64,000 bases of DNA, taken from NCBI GenBank assembly GCA_044220875.1, contig JBGAQH010000002.1, positions 372,001-436,000 on the forward strand, written 5' to 3'. The translations under genes were made by a program, and so were the position numbers. Position 1 is the stretch's first letter. Every line of letters starts with the position of its first letter. Below the pieces are notes generated by a model. That model was given only the letters and a program-made list of their open reading frames with translations. It had not been told where the DNA came from and did no database searches. Shown here one piece after another: positions 44,280-53,521 of this stretch. The DNA is from JAEUIT01 sp044220875. GTDB taxonomy: Bacteria > Planctomycetota > Phycisphaerae > Phycisphaerales > SM1A02.

Positions 44280-45709
44280 GACGGCCGCACCAGTCGCTCG
44301 ATCGTCGCGAGCTTGTGCTCGGTCTCGCGCCACTCGGCCGCGGCGTCGGAACCGGCGACGATGCCGGCGCCGGCGAAGGCCACGACCGAGGCCCCGAGCA
44401 CCAGCGCGGAGCGGATGCCGACGCAGACCTCGCTCGTCTCACCTAACAGTCCGATCGGTCCCGCGTAGAGGCCGCGATCGAACGGTTCGCACGCCCGGAT
44501 GATCGTGCGGGCCCGCTCGGCGGGCTGTCCGCAGACGGCGGGCGTCGGATGGAGGCGGGCCAGCAGGTCGGCGTCGGTGACGTCGGGCAGAAGCGTGGCC
44601 TCGACGGGCGTGCAGAAGTGCTGCACGCGGGCCAGACGCAAGAGTCGGGCGCCGCGAGCGACGCGCAGCGACTCGACCGCGCCGTCGAGGCGCTCGCGAA
44701 TTCGATCGAGGACCAAGGCGTGTTCGCGCCGGTCCTTCTCGGAGGAGAAGAGATCCTGGGCGTAGGCCCAATCCGCCTCGGGCGTCTCGCCGCGCGGTCG
44801 CGTGCCCGCGACGGCCTCGCTCTCAAGCAAGCGTCCCGCACGACGGAAGAGCCGCTCGGGACTTGCGCCGACGAAGGCGACGCCCGGTGCGGGCTCGACC
44901 ATGAACTGGTAGGTGCCCGGCTCGTTCTCGCCCAAGCGCGACAGCAGCTCGCAGGGATCGGCCGGATCGGCGAGGCGGAAGGTCCGGGTGCGGGCGAGGA
45001 CGATCTTGCGCACCGAGCCCGAGGCGATCTCGGAGAGCGTCGCATGGATCGCGACGTTCCAGGCCTCCTCGCTCGAGTCGACGCCCTGCTCGGCGCCGAA
45101 TCCGGGGGTGAACTCGGGAACGGCGCCGTGCGGATCGCTGGCCTGCTCTGCGCTCTGCAGCCGGTCAAGGGCCGCGAGCGTCGCGGAGCCGTCGCCGATG
45201 ACGATCGCCACCAGGGCGGTCCGATCGGCGTCGCGCCGAAGCTTGACCGCGGGAACGATCACCTGTGTGCGACCGAAGGGCTGCCATTCGATCCCCGGCT
45301 CGCGCTCCGCGTCAAACCGCCCGACCAGCAGCGAGGTCACCGAGGGGTCCGATGCCTGCAGCTCCGCCAGGCGCGGATCGGCGGGATGGTCGAAGGTCAT
45401 CGCCGAGCCGACCATCGCAATGCTGGTCACACCGTCGCGGGTCCGGAAGTGGGCCCGGCGGCCGGCCGGCTGGGCGGCGAGAAAGGAGAGCGGATCCGCC
45501 CCCTCGAAGACGACCTCGATCCGGCGAAGGGCGAGCCGCTCCAAACCGCCTGCGCTTCGCGTCGGACTGCGAAGGGCCTGCTCGACCCGATACCGAAGCA
45601 GCTTGACCGCCTCGGCGAGCGCCTGATTGGGGGCCCCCGGACGACGGGACTCGCCGCGCGCTCCCACGCTCGGGTCGCTGCGTTGGACTCGGGGGGACGA
45701 CGGGGTCAT
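44276..45709 (-). CDS. menF: Isochorismate synthase
   Basis: Chorismate-binding enzyme of 477 residues that makes isochorismate for menaquinone. Conserved blocks: GSVRKIVLARTRTF, YQFMVEPAPGVAFVGASPERLFRR, SEAVAGTRPRGET, LHPTPAVCGQP, and YAGPIGLLGETSEVCVGIRSALV. The first 75 residues are variable. An in-frame stop lies four codons upstream of ATG 45709, so this is the longest start in this frame. First gene of the men operon. Confidence 0.92.
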   Translation of the reverse strand: MTPSSPRVQRSDPSVGARGESRRPGAPNQALAEAVKLLRYRVEQALRSPTRSAGGLERLALRRIEVVFEGADPLSFLAAQPAGRRAHFRTRDGVTSIAMVGSAMTFDHPADPRLAELQASDPSVTSLLVGRFDAEREPGIEWQPFGRTQVIVPAVKLRRDADRTALVAIVIGDGSATLAALDRLQSAEQASDPHGAVPEFTPGFGAEQGVDSSEEAWNVAIHATLSEIASGSVRKIVLARTRTFRLADPADPCELLSRLGENEPGTYQFMVEPAPGVAFVGASPERLFRRAGRLLESEAVAGTRPRGETPEADWAYAQDLFSSEKDRREHALVLDRIRERLDGAVESLRVARGARLLRLARVQHFCTPVEATLLPDVTDADLLARLHPTPAVCGQPAERARTIIRACEPFDRGLYAGPIGLLGETSEVCVGIRSALVLGASVVAFAGAGIVAGSDAAAEWRETEHKLATIERLVRPS

Positions 45710-45826
45710 CGAGGATCAGGGTGAGCGGATCGGCGGCGTTGGATTCGACCGCGTTCACCGGTCGACTGCGCTGACGGAGGCAGGACGCCGCGCCCGCCGC
45801 ACCGACGCGATTCCCGTGCGGAGCCG

Positions 45827-45855
45827 AGTGTATCGGTGGCGTCCGCGACCGTCCA
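45827..45855 (-). promoter_or_regulatory. Possible men operon promoter
   Basis: On the minus strand TGGACG (45855-45850), a 17-base spacer and TACACT (45832-45827) give a plausible promoter with a leader of about 115 bases. The remaining 223-bp gap between menF and the M48 gene shows nothing else clear. Confidence 0.3.
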
Positions 45856-45932
45856 CGATATGGGCCGTCGGCAACGCGCCACGCGCGAGTTGCCTGCATT
45901 GCCCACTGGTTATCACATCGGACGGCGCCCGA

Positions 45933-46868
45933 TCAGGGCTTGCCGCCCCGCTTCTTCCAGATCGCCAGCGCCTTGGGCATGAGTTCCGAGAGGCGCTTCT
46001 GGCGCGTCTCGTCCGAGGGGTGCGTGGACATCCATTCCGAGGGCTTGCCGCCGCCCATCGCGGCCATGTTCTTCCAGAGCTCCACCGCCTGGCGAGGGTC
46101 GTACCCGGCGTCCGCCGCGATGAAGAGGCCAAGCTCGTCCGCCTCGCTCTCCTGATAGCGCGAGAAGGGAAGAAGGATCCCGTATTGGGCTCCCGCGCCA
46201 AAGGCGGCCATCGTCGCCTCCTGGGCCGCGGGCGAGAGTTCGGCATACGAGGCGCCGACGCCCGCGCCGGCGAGCAGGACCTGGGTCGCGGACTGCTGGC
46301 TCATGCGTTCGCCGCTGTGCCGAGCGATCGCGTGCGAGCACTCGTGTCCCATGACGGCCGCGAGCTGGGCCTCGTTCTTCACCGCCTTGAAGAGCCCGGT
46401 ATAGACGGCCATCTTGCCGCCCGGCAGGGCCCAGGCGTTGACGGTGTCCGGGGCGTCGATGAGGCGGAACTCCCACGCGAAGCCCTTGGTGGCATCGGGA
46501 TGGAGTCGCATCGCCGCGGCGGAAACCCGCTCGGTCACGCGCTTCACCATCGCGAACTGCTCGCCGCTGGTGACGAGCTTGGCCTTCCCGAGCTCTTCCT
46601 TATACGCGCCCTCGCCCAGCGAGAGCTCCTGGTCGCGGCTCATGAAATTGAATTGGGTCCGGCCGGTGCCGCTGACTTTCGTGCAACCCCCGACGCCGAG
46701 CAGCATCGTGCCGCCGAGAATCGCGATCAGCACGTGCGGAACTGCACGTCGGAACGGCGAGTGGCTCGCCGCCGCGCCGGCGAAGGCCGCACGCGTCATC
46801 GATGCAAGAGAGCGGAGCAGATTCGGAACGACGTGATTCGAGTCTTGGCCGAAGCGATGTCGAAACAT
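45933..46868 (-). CDS. M48-family metalloprotease lipoprotein (BepA/LoiP-like)
   Basis: Periplasmic or membrane-attached zinc protease of 311 residues. A hydrophobic segment and lipobox (GTMLLGVGGC) precede TKVSGTGRTQFNFMSRDQELSLG, an opening shared by M48 quality-control proteases. The zinc site is MGHECSHAIARHSGE with downstream Glu in ESEADELGLFIAADAGYDP. Substrates are likely misfolded envelope proteins. ATG 46868 is chosen because TAGGAT is six bases upstream; an in-frame ATG at 46799 would give a more usual signal length and remains possible. Confidence 0.88.
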   Translation of the reverse strand: MFRHRFGQDSNHVVPNLLRSLASMTRAAFAGAAASHSPFRRAVPHVLIAILGGTMLLGVGGCTKVSGTGRTQFNFMSRDQELSLGEGAYKEELGKAKLVTSGEQFAMVKRVTERVSAAAMRLHPDATKGFAWEFRLIDAPDTVNAWALPGGKMAVYTGLFKAVKNEAQLAAVMGHECSHAIARHSGERMSQQSATQVLLAGAGVGASYAELSPAAQEATMAAFGAGAQYGILLPFSRYQESEADELGLFIAADAGYDPRQAVELWKNMAAMGGGKPSEWMSTHPSDETRQKRLSELMPKALAIWKKRGGKP

Positions 46869-46874
46869 GCCGAA

Positions 46875-46880
46875 ATCCTA
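46875..46880 (-). promoter_or_regulatory. -10-like TAGGAT, 6 nt before ATG 46868
   Basis: Leaderless-type element, same hexamer as at 11610. Confidence 0.4.
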
Positions 46881-47016
46881 CCCCGAGCATCGAATCGGGG
46901 GCCAGCCCCCCCGCGGGGCAGCTTGCCGTCGGAGTGCATTTGCCGGAGACTGTCTCCAGCTCGTTCCGACGCGCAACGGCATCCGCCGTTGACGAGGCCA
47001 TCAGAGAACCTCCTCC

Positions 47017-47682
47017 ATGAACACCCCTGCCCTTTCTCGCCGCTCCCGACTCGCCTCACGCGCCCGCGGCGGCACCGCAGCGAAGGTCCTGCTCGTCCTG
47101 AGCGCGATTTTCCTCGTGGTGGGCGTCGTCGGCGGGTTCGTCGTCCGTAACACCATCACCAACGACATCATGCCCGTGATCGAGAAGATCGGTCAGCGCG
47201 TGAAGGCGTCCGCGACCGAAGGCCTGATCGTGGTGCCCGGCGAGAAGACGATCGAGCTCGCTGAAGCGGGCGGCATCGCCTTCGGCGCGTTCGAGAAGAC
47301 GGAGGCCGACGGCAAGACCTACACCTTCGCGCCGGCGGGCCAGCTCGACATCTCCATCACCAAGGACGACGGAACGACGATCGTGGTCCAGAAGCCGCAG
47401 GGCATGCAGCCGATCGACATGAAGGAGCAGGGCGTGCTTCACCTGCTGGGCTTCGGCAAGGTCGAGTCGCCCGGCAAGTACACGATCAGTGCCAAGGGTC
47501 AGGACACCGCGGTCTACGCGCTCACCATCGCGAAGCCCGAGATGGACACGCTTCAGGGGAGCGTCATGAAGCTCCTCGGCGGCGCTGCGGCGGGTTGCTG
47601 CGGCATTCCGCTCTTCCTCCTCCTGGGCATCATCGGCGGCATCCTCCTGATCTTCGGGAAGAAGCCCGCTCCGCTGCCGTGA
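47017..47682 (+). CDS. Two-TM membrane protein of unknown function
   Basis: Protein of 221 residues. Basic N-terminus, a first hydrophobic helix (about 23-45, VLLVLSAIFLVVGVVGGFVV), a soluble beta-rich domain of about 120 residues (TYTFAPAGQLDISITKDDGT, GKYTISAKGQDTAVYALTIA), and a C-terminal hydrophobic segment with a CC pair (AGCCGIPLFLLLGIIGGILLIFG). The topology places the middle domain outside the cytoplasm. No family recognised. A strong terminator follows. Confidence 0.6.
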   Translation: MNTPALSRRSRLASRARGGTAAKVLLVLSAIFLVVGVVGGFVVRNTITNDIMPVIEKIGQRVKASATEGLIVVPGEKTIELAEAGGIAFGAFEKTEADGKTYTFAPAGQLDISITKDDGTTIVVQKPQGMQPIDMKEQGVLHLLGFGKVESPGKYTISAKGQDTAVYALTIAKPEMDTLQGSVMKLLGGAAAGCCGIPLFLLLGIIGGILLIFGKKPAPLP

Positions 47683-47707
47683 TGCCGCGGGCGACCCCCG
47701 CACCCAG

Positions 47708-47738
47708 GATCTCCCCCGCCGTGACGGCGGGGGAGATC
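47708..47738 (+). terminator. Strong hairpin terminator
   Basis: A 13-bp perfect stem (GATCTCCCCCGCC and complement) with a GTGAC loop 25 bases beyond the two-TM gene. It ends only 16 bases before the start of the epimerase gene. Confidence 0.7.
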
Positions 47739-47754
47739 GACACCAACGCCTGAC

Positions 47755-48777
47755 GTGGATGACCGACGCGTGAATCCGCCCCGCGACCCCAAATCAGATA
47801 CGGCGACCGGCCCCTATCGCGTCATCGACAGCCACACCGAAGGCGAGCCGACCAGGGTGTTTCTCGACGACCGTGCCCCATTCGCTGGGCGCACGGTCGC
47901 CGAGCTTTTGGCGGGATGGCGCACCGCCGACGGCGGCTGGGCGGTGCCGCCGGAGCTGCTCACGCTGGTCGCGGAGCCACGGGCGGCCGCCGCGACGGTC
48001 GGGGCGATTCTCTGCAAGCCGACCCGCGCTGATCATGCGGCGGGCGTCATCTTCTTCAACAGCGCCGGTCCGCTCGGCATGTGCGGCCATGGTGCCATCG
48101 GACTTGCCGCGACGCTCCGTCACATCCGCCGGCTCGCACCGGGCGAGCATCGGTTCGAGACTCCCGTCGGCGGCGTGACCGTGCGACTCGGCGAGGACAA
48201 TCGGATTGAGGTCGACAACGTCGAGTCCTATCGACATCGAGCCGGGGTCGAGGTCGAAGTGGGCCATCGCATCGTGCGCGGGGACGTCGCCTGGGGCGGC
48301 AACTGGTTCTTCATCGTCGACGAGGACCGAGACCTCGACCTCGCCCGCGCGGACCAGCAGCTCGCCCACACCGTCGCGATCCGCAACGCCCTCGAGCGCG
48401 ACAAGGTCACCGGGGCGAGCGGCGCCGTCATCGATCACGTCGCGCTCTTCGGCCGTCCGGTGTCGCGTGACGCGGACAGCCGCAACTTCGTCCTCTGCCC
48501 GAACGGGTCGTTCGACCGCTCGCCCTGCGGAACAGGCACCAGCGCGAAGCTGGCGTGCCTCGCGAGCGATCGGGCCCTGCTCGCCGGCCAGGTCTGGCGC
48601 CAGGAGTCGGTGATCGGCTCGCGCTTTGACGCATGGTTCCGCAGCGAGGCAGGCCGCGGCGATGCGATCTACCCGACCATTCGCGGTCGGGCGTGGATCG
48701 TCGGCGAAGCGTCCCTCGTCGCTGATCCAGACGATCCAGCCCGCTCGAGCGGCTGGGCGGAAATGGTCGAGGCATGA
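47755..48777 (+). CDS. 4-Hydroxyproline epimerase (proline racemase family)
   Basis: Cofactor-independent epimerase of 340 residues. The two catalytic Cys are in FNSAGPLGMCGHGAIG and FDRSPCGTGTSAKLA. IDSHTEGEPTRV is the family opening. Cys at both positions excludes the Cys/Thr dehydratase type; separating hydroxyproline epimerase from proline racemase rests on family resemblance and on the DapA-like neighbour, which fits hydroxyproline breakdown. The start is GTG; a second GTG five codons in is also possible. Confidence 0.85.
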   Translation: MDDRRVNPPRDPKSDTATGPYRVIDSHTEGEPTRVFLDDRAPFAGRTVAELLAGWRTADGGWAVPPELLTLVAEPRAAAATVGAILCKPTRADHAAGVIFFNSAGPLGMCGHGAIGLAATLRHIRRLAPGEHRFETPVGGVTVRLGEDNRIEVDNVESYRHRAGVEVEVGHRIVRGDVAWGGNWFFIVDEDRDLDLARADQQLAHTVAIRNALERDKVTGASGAVIDHVALFGRPVSRDADSRNFVLCPNGSFDRSPCGTGTSAKLACLASDRALLAGQVWRQESVIGSRFDAWFRSEAGRGDAIYPTIRGRAWIVGEASLVADPDDPARSSGWAEMVEA

Positions 48778-48846
48778 GCCGCGCGCGAGCCCGATGCCGC
48801 GTCTGTTCGAGCACCACGGAGTTGACCATTCGTCGCGGAGCGTCCC

Positions 48847-49782
48847 ATGCAGCGCACTGACTGGACGGGCGTCATGCCCGCGATCACCACGCCGTTTCGA
48901 AGCGACGCGGGAGCAATGGACGCGATCGACCATCGCGCCGTCGCCCATCTCGTCGGAAGGATGCTCGACGCGGGGTCGACCGCGGTGGTCACCCCCGGTT
49001 CGCTCGGCGAGGGATCGTCGCTCTCCTTCGAGGAGAAGCGCGACCTGTGGAAGACCTGCGTCGCCGCATCGGGCGGCAGGCGCCCCGTGGTTGCGGCCAT
49101 CGCCAGCGCCTCGACCGCCGAGGCGATCGCATTGGCCGCGGCGGCCCGCGACGCGGGCTGCACCGGACTGATGGTCCTTCCGCCCTACGTCTATCGAGGC
49201 GACTGGCACGAGACCAGGGAGCACGTCAGCGCGATCATCGCGGCGACGCCGCTCTCGTGCATGCTCTACAACAACCCGCCTGCGTATGGCGTCGACTTCT
49301 CCGCGTCCAACATCGCCGAACTCGCCGATCGTCATGCGAACCTCCACGCGGTCAAGGACTCCTCTGGCGACGCCCGCCGCTTCATGAGCGTGCGGGCGAC
49401 GTGCGGAGACCGGCTGGCCCTCTTCGTCGGTCTCGATGACTGCATCGTCGAGGGTGTCCGCATGGGCGCAACCGGCTGGATCGCCGGACTCGTCAACGCG
49501 CTGCCGGAGGAGTCGGTGGAACTGTTCCAGTTGGCGATGGCCGAGCGAACCTCGGCGCAGCCGCGTGCCGCGATGGCCAAGACCGACGCGCTGTACGAGT
49601 GGTTCCTCCCGCTGCTCCGGCTCGACACCGGGCCGAAGTTCGTCCAGCTCATCAAGCTCGTGCAGGCGGAGACGGGCACCGGCACGGAGCGCGTTCGCGC
49701 CCCGCGCATGGAATTGCGCGGGGAGGAGCGTGCCGCGGCGATCTCGCTGATTCGCGCGGCGCTTGCCCAGCGCCCGAACTGA
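48847..49782 (+). CDS. DapA-family aldolase/deaminase, possible hydroxyproline pathway enzyme
   Basis: Class I aldolase-superfamily enzyme of 311 residues. Schiff-base Lys in LHAVKDSSGDARRF and the conserved Tyr in CMLYNNPPAYGVDF. The substrate loop is TPGSLGEGSSLS instead of the GTTGE of true dihydrodipicolinate synthase, so that role is unlikely. Next to a hydroxyproline epimerase it probably acts as 1-pyrroline-4-hydroxy-2-carboxylate deaminase. The D-hydroxyproline oxidase and semialdehyde dehydrogenase of that route are not in the window. Confidence 0.8.
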   Translation: MQRTDWTGVMPAITTPFRSDAGAMDAIDHRAVAHLVGRMLDAGSTAVVTPGSLGEGSSLSFEEKRDLWKTCVAASGGRRPVVAAIASASTAEAIALAAAARDAGCTGLMVLPPYVYRGDWHETREHVSAIIAATPLSCMLYNNPPAYGVDFSASNIAELADRHANLHAVKDSSGDARRFMSVRATCGDRLALFVGLDDCIVEGVRMGATGWIAGLVNALPEESVELFQLAMAERTSAQPRAAMAKTDALYEWFLPLLRLDTGPKFVQLIKLVQAETGTGTERVRAPRMELRGEERAAAISLIRAALAQRPN

Positions 49783-49821
49783 CCGGTCTCTGTCGTCGGC
49801 GATGACGTCGGCGTCACGTGC

Positions 49822-52800
49822 TCACGGCGGTGCACCGCGCGACGGGAGCAGACCCTTCACCCGACCGGAGAACGCGCCGCTGGAAGTGACGTCGCGTCCG
49901 GAGGCGACGCCAACGACCTCCGCCGACCGCTGACGGCCCTGCCCCTCCGACGCTCGACCGCGAGGGTTCGGCGAACCTCGCTGCGCGAACGGTCCCTCGC
50001 GCGGACGATCCGCGAGGAGCGCCTCCAGGTCCTCTCGGGTGAGCGAAGCGAGCGGTCCTGACGAGCCGTCGAGAATGGCGTCGGCGACGGCCCGCTTGCG
50101 CTCCTGCAGGGCAAGGACCTTCTCCTCGATCGTTCCTGCGGCAACGAGGCGAAGGGCGTGCACGCTGCGGCATTGGCCGATGCGGTGGGCACGGTCGATC
50201 GCCTGAGCCTCGACCGCTGGATTCCACCAGGGATCAAGCAGGATGACACGCTCCGCCGCCTGCAGGTTGAGGCCGACGCCGCCCGCCTTGAGGCTGAGGA
50301 GGAAGATGGAACAGCCCTCGTCCTCGACGAAGCGTCGGACGCGTGCGGCACGGTTGCGGGTCGCGCCGTCGAGGTACTCATGGCAAATGCCCGAGGCGTC
50401 CAGCTCGCGCCTCAGGATCGCGAGGAAGCTCGTGAACTGCGAGAACACCAGGGTTTTTCGCCGCTCCTCGTCGGACTCCGCCAACATCGGCATGAGCGCC
50501 TCGAGCTTGCCACTGCCGGCATTCCCTCGCCGGGAATCGGCCAGCATCGGATGGCAGGCCGCCTGGCGAAGGCGCAGGAGGCCTTCCAGCACCTGAAGCC
50601 GGGCTCGATCGAGCCCAACGCGGTCGATTGCGCCGCGGACCTTCTCGCGGACGGCGCGGAGGAGTTGCAGGTAATGGCGTTCCTGCGCTTCCGTCATCCC
50701 GCAGAAGACCGTCTGCTCGATCCGCGCCGGCAGGTCCTTCGCGACATCACGCTTGGTGCGGCGCAGGATGAACGGCGCCACCGCGGCACGGACGAGCGCG
50801 AAGTCCGTCTGCCCTTGCCCTGTCGAGCTCTTCGGGGGCTCGGCGAGCGATCTGCAGCGATCCGCGAACGCCGGATTGATGAACTCGAACATGCTCCACA
50901 GCTCACCGAGGTGATTCTCGATGGGAGTGCCCGTGATCGCGAGCCGATGGTCGGCCCGGAGACACTTGACCGCCTTCGACGTCCGGGCCGATTCGTTCTT
51001 GATCGCCTGGGCCTCGTCGATGATGACGTAGTCGAAGTGCCGGTCGGCAAGCGCCTGAATGTCGCGCAGCAGCGTGCCGTAGGTGACGATGGCCACATCG
51101 CACGAGGCGAATGTCGAGTCGTCCACGGTCCTGCCCGCCTGCGAGAGGTCGATGACCCGCAGCGTGGGGGCGAAGCGACTCGCCTCATCAATCCAATTGC
51201 GGACGATGGAGCGCGGAACGACGAGGAGCGAGGGCTTCCGCATGCCTTCGCCAGGCAGGGACGCGGCCGTACGGCGACGCCGGCCGCCGTTCGCGACGCG
51301 CGGCGAGGACAGCGGCGGCGGGCCATCGGTCATGGACGCCGCGCGACCGGCGAGGAGCGCGAGCACCTGCACCGTCTTTCCCAAGCCCATCTCGTCGGCG
51401 AGGCAACCTCCGAGCCGGAGATCGCGCAAGCTCTCAAGCCAGCCGAGCCCGTCTCGCTGGTAGGGACGCAAGGTCCCGAGGAACCCCGGCGGCGGATCGC
51501 GAGGCGTCGGCGCCGTGAAGCCGCGCAGGCGATCGCGAAGTTGGCGATACGCGCTGTCGTCCTTGCGGTGGGGCGCGTTCTCGAGCAGCACTTCGAGCAG
51601 CATTGCTTCCCCCCGCTCGAATCGCAGCGCCTCGCCATCGCGCCCGTGAAGGAGCGACGCGAGCCTTCGCACGACGCCGCCGAGCGCCTCGGGGATGACG
51701 AGGGTTGAACCATCGCCCATCGGCAGGATCTCGATCGCCTCCGGATGTCGTCGCGCCGCGTTCACCAGGTCTCGCAGCGCGACGGGACCATCCGAGGTCT
51801 CGATCTCGCCGTCGAGCTCGAGCCAGTCGATGCCGCTTGTCACACGTGTTGACCAGGCCCCCACCGTCCGCGCCCGGTCGCGCGCGAGTTCGATTGCGAC
51901 TCCTGCCTTGGCGGCATCCTTGAGCAGCGAGGGCAGCCGCGTTCGCGCGATGCGCCACTGTTGGCCGACCGTGCCGCGGGCCCTCTTGACGAGCGACCTG
52001 CATTGCTCGCGGAGATCGAACTCGGCGTATCGGTCGCCATAGGGCACGACGATGGCCGGCGCGTGCGGAGGATCGACGATTCGATGCGTGCGGGGGTCGC
52101 GATCGACCTCGATCGCCGGATCCTGCGGGTGCCGGTAGCGGGCGATCGGAAGAAGATCGACCGTCGTGCGCGACCCAATCCCCGGGAGCATCCTGATCAC
52201 CGCGTGCGGTGTCGCGACAAAGAAGGTGATGCCAATCCGCGGATCGATGACGAGCCTCGACCCCCGAGCCCGCCGAGCCTGGTCGCCCAGGTCAAGCGCG
52301 TGGCGCAGCTCGTCCGCGAGCGATGCGACTTCGACGGGCTCATAGACCCGTTCGCCCGCCCTGACCAGCTTCATGGCGGGATCGGCAGCCGGAATCGGAC
52401 GCCGATCGGCGCTGATCGGCGACGCGTGATCCACCGTCCACACCGACATCGCTTCGTCACCGATGACAACGAAGTTGCCGAGGCAAAAGTACGCCTGCGC
52501 AACCACGTCAATGACGGCCCCGCTCGCGTTCCCTCGCCCAATGTCGCCTGTCAGCGGCTCTCCCGTTCCGGAGGGAACGAACGACACGAGTCGTGCCCAT
52601 CGGCGGGCGCCGTTCTCGGTGAGCAGGACATGTTCCTCAACCGACCAATCGCGTTCCCGTCGCCATCGAACCGGCGGGCCGAGCATCCCCGGGTCCAGGC
52701 ATCGGTGCAGCCTTCCCGCATCGACGAGCCGCGCGAGCAGGCGCACCCACGTCTCCTCATAGGCGATTCGGTGAAAGCAGAACTCCACCGATCCATACTC

Positions 52801-53409
52801 TGCATGCACCCTGCGATCGAAGTCATCGAGCGCACGGTTCCGCAGGGATTTCGGCCGCAACTCCTCATACGCGGTCGTGCTCGCATCCATGACCGGCGCG
52901 AACACGCGAAGAGCCCCGCCATTCGGGTCGAGCCCGTAGCGAAGCGGCTCGGGCACCGCGAGACGCCGGAGCGGGTGCGTTGCTTCATTGGCCGCCGATC
53001 GTCCCCCTGTCGCGCCCCCTCCCCCATCGCGTGACCTCAGCGCCGCGCGATCGACGAACGCGGCGGGCTCCACCGGCCGCCATCCCTTCACGCACGTCGC
53101 AGCCAACAAGAGCGCCACCGCGTGCTTGCAGGGAAGTCCGCGATCAACGAAGTACCTGCACTCGCATGTGACCGTCATGCGCCCATCGCCCAGCACGAAG
53201 GCCTGCACGCGATAGAGCTCGCCGCCCTGGACGATTGCGGAGAAGGTCAGCCCGCCTCTCTCGCCGCCATGGTCATCGCCCTTGATCTCGACAGCACCGA
53301 CCGCGCCGCCGACGACGAGACCGAGCCCTCGCATGAGGACGCCCTCGTCCACCAGTGGGCGGAGCGCGCGGTGAAACGCCGCGAGTGTTTGGACCGTGCT
53401 GATCGTCAT
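49822..53409 (-). CDS. SWIM-domain SNF2-family helicase, second paralogue
   Basis: ATP-dependent DNA translocase of 1195 residues, complete. SWIM zinc finger C82, C84, C94, H96. Walker A DEMGLGKT near residue 670, DEAQ box near 796, and LLDPWWNPAVEAQAIDRAHRIGQ near 1070. It shares layout and long stretches with the helicase at 1-4185 but lacks its acidic insert and Ala/Lys tail. The C-terminus after EDLEALLAD is Arg/Ser/Gly-rich. TAGTTT lies nine bases before ATG 53409. Stand-alone gene, function unknown. Confidence 0.92.
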   Translation of the reverse strand: MTISTVQTLAAFHRALRPLVDEGVLMRGLGLVVGGAVGAVEIKGDDHGGERGGLTFSAIVQGGELYRVQAFVLGDGRMTVTCECRYFVDRGLPCKHAVALLLAATCVKGWRPVEPAAFVDRAALRSRDGGGGATGGRSAANEATHPLRRLAVPEPLRYGLDPNGGALRVFAPVMDASTTAYEELRPKSLRNRALDDFDRRVHAEYGSVEFCFHRIAYEETWVRLLARLVDAGRLHRCLDPGMLGPPVRWRRERDWSVEEHVLLTENGARRWARLVSFVPSGTGEPLTGDIGRGNASGAVIDVVAQAYFCLGNFVVIGDEAMSVWTVDHASPISADRRPIPAADPAMKLVRAGERVYEPVEVASLADELRHALDLGDQARRARGSRLVIDPRIGITFFVATPHAVIRMLPGIGSRTTVDLLPIARYRHPQDPAIEVDRDPRTHRIVDPPHAPAIVVPYGDRYAEFDLREQCRSLVKRARGTVGQQWRIARTRLPSLLKDAAKAGVAIELARDRARTVGAWSTRVTSGIDWLELDGEIETSDGPVALRDLVNAARRHPEAIEILPMGDGSTLVIPEALGGVVRRLASLLHGRDGEALRFERGEAMLLEVLLENAPHRKDDSAYRQLRDRLRGFTAPTPRDPPPGFLGTLRPYQRDGLGWLESLRDLRLGGCLADEMGLGKTVQVLALLAGRAASMTDGPPPLSSPRVANGGRRRRTAASLPGEGMRKPSLLVVPRSIVRNWIDEASRFAPTLRVIDLSQAGRTVDDSTFASCDVAIVTYGTLLRDIQALADRHFDYVIIDEAQAIKNESARTSKAVKCLRADHRLAITGTPIENHLGELWSMFEFINPAFADRCRSLAEPPKSSTGQGQTDFALVRAAVAPFILRRTKRDVAKDLPARIEQTVFCGMTEAQERHYLQLLRAVREKVRGAIDRVGLDRARLQVLEGLLRLRQAACHPMLADSRRGNAGSGKLEALMPMLAESDEERRKTLVFSQFTSFLAILRRELDASGICHEYLDGATRNRAARVRRFVEDEGCSIFLLSLKAGGVGLNLQAAERVILLDPWWNPAVEAQAIDRAHRIGQCRSVHALRLVAAGTIEEKVLALQERKRAVADAILDGSSGPLASLTREDLEALLADRPREGPFAQRGSPNPRGRASEGQGRQRSAEVVGVASGRDVTSSGAFSGRVKGLLPSRGAPP

Positions 53410-53418
53410 CGCACGCCG

Positions 53419-53424
53419 AAACTA
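53419..53424 (-). promoter_or_regulatory. -10-like TAGTTT, 9 nt before ATG 53409
   Basis: Leaderless-type element of the second helicase. Confidence 0.35.
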
Positions 53425-53521
53425 CCGCGCGATGTCAACCGCTCCGTCGTTTGGCGGTCGTTTCCAAATGACTTTCGCGAGAATAGCTGGTTGTGGAAAA
53501 CTCGCCCCGACGAGCGCCGGC

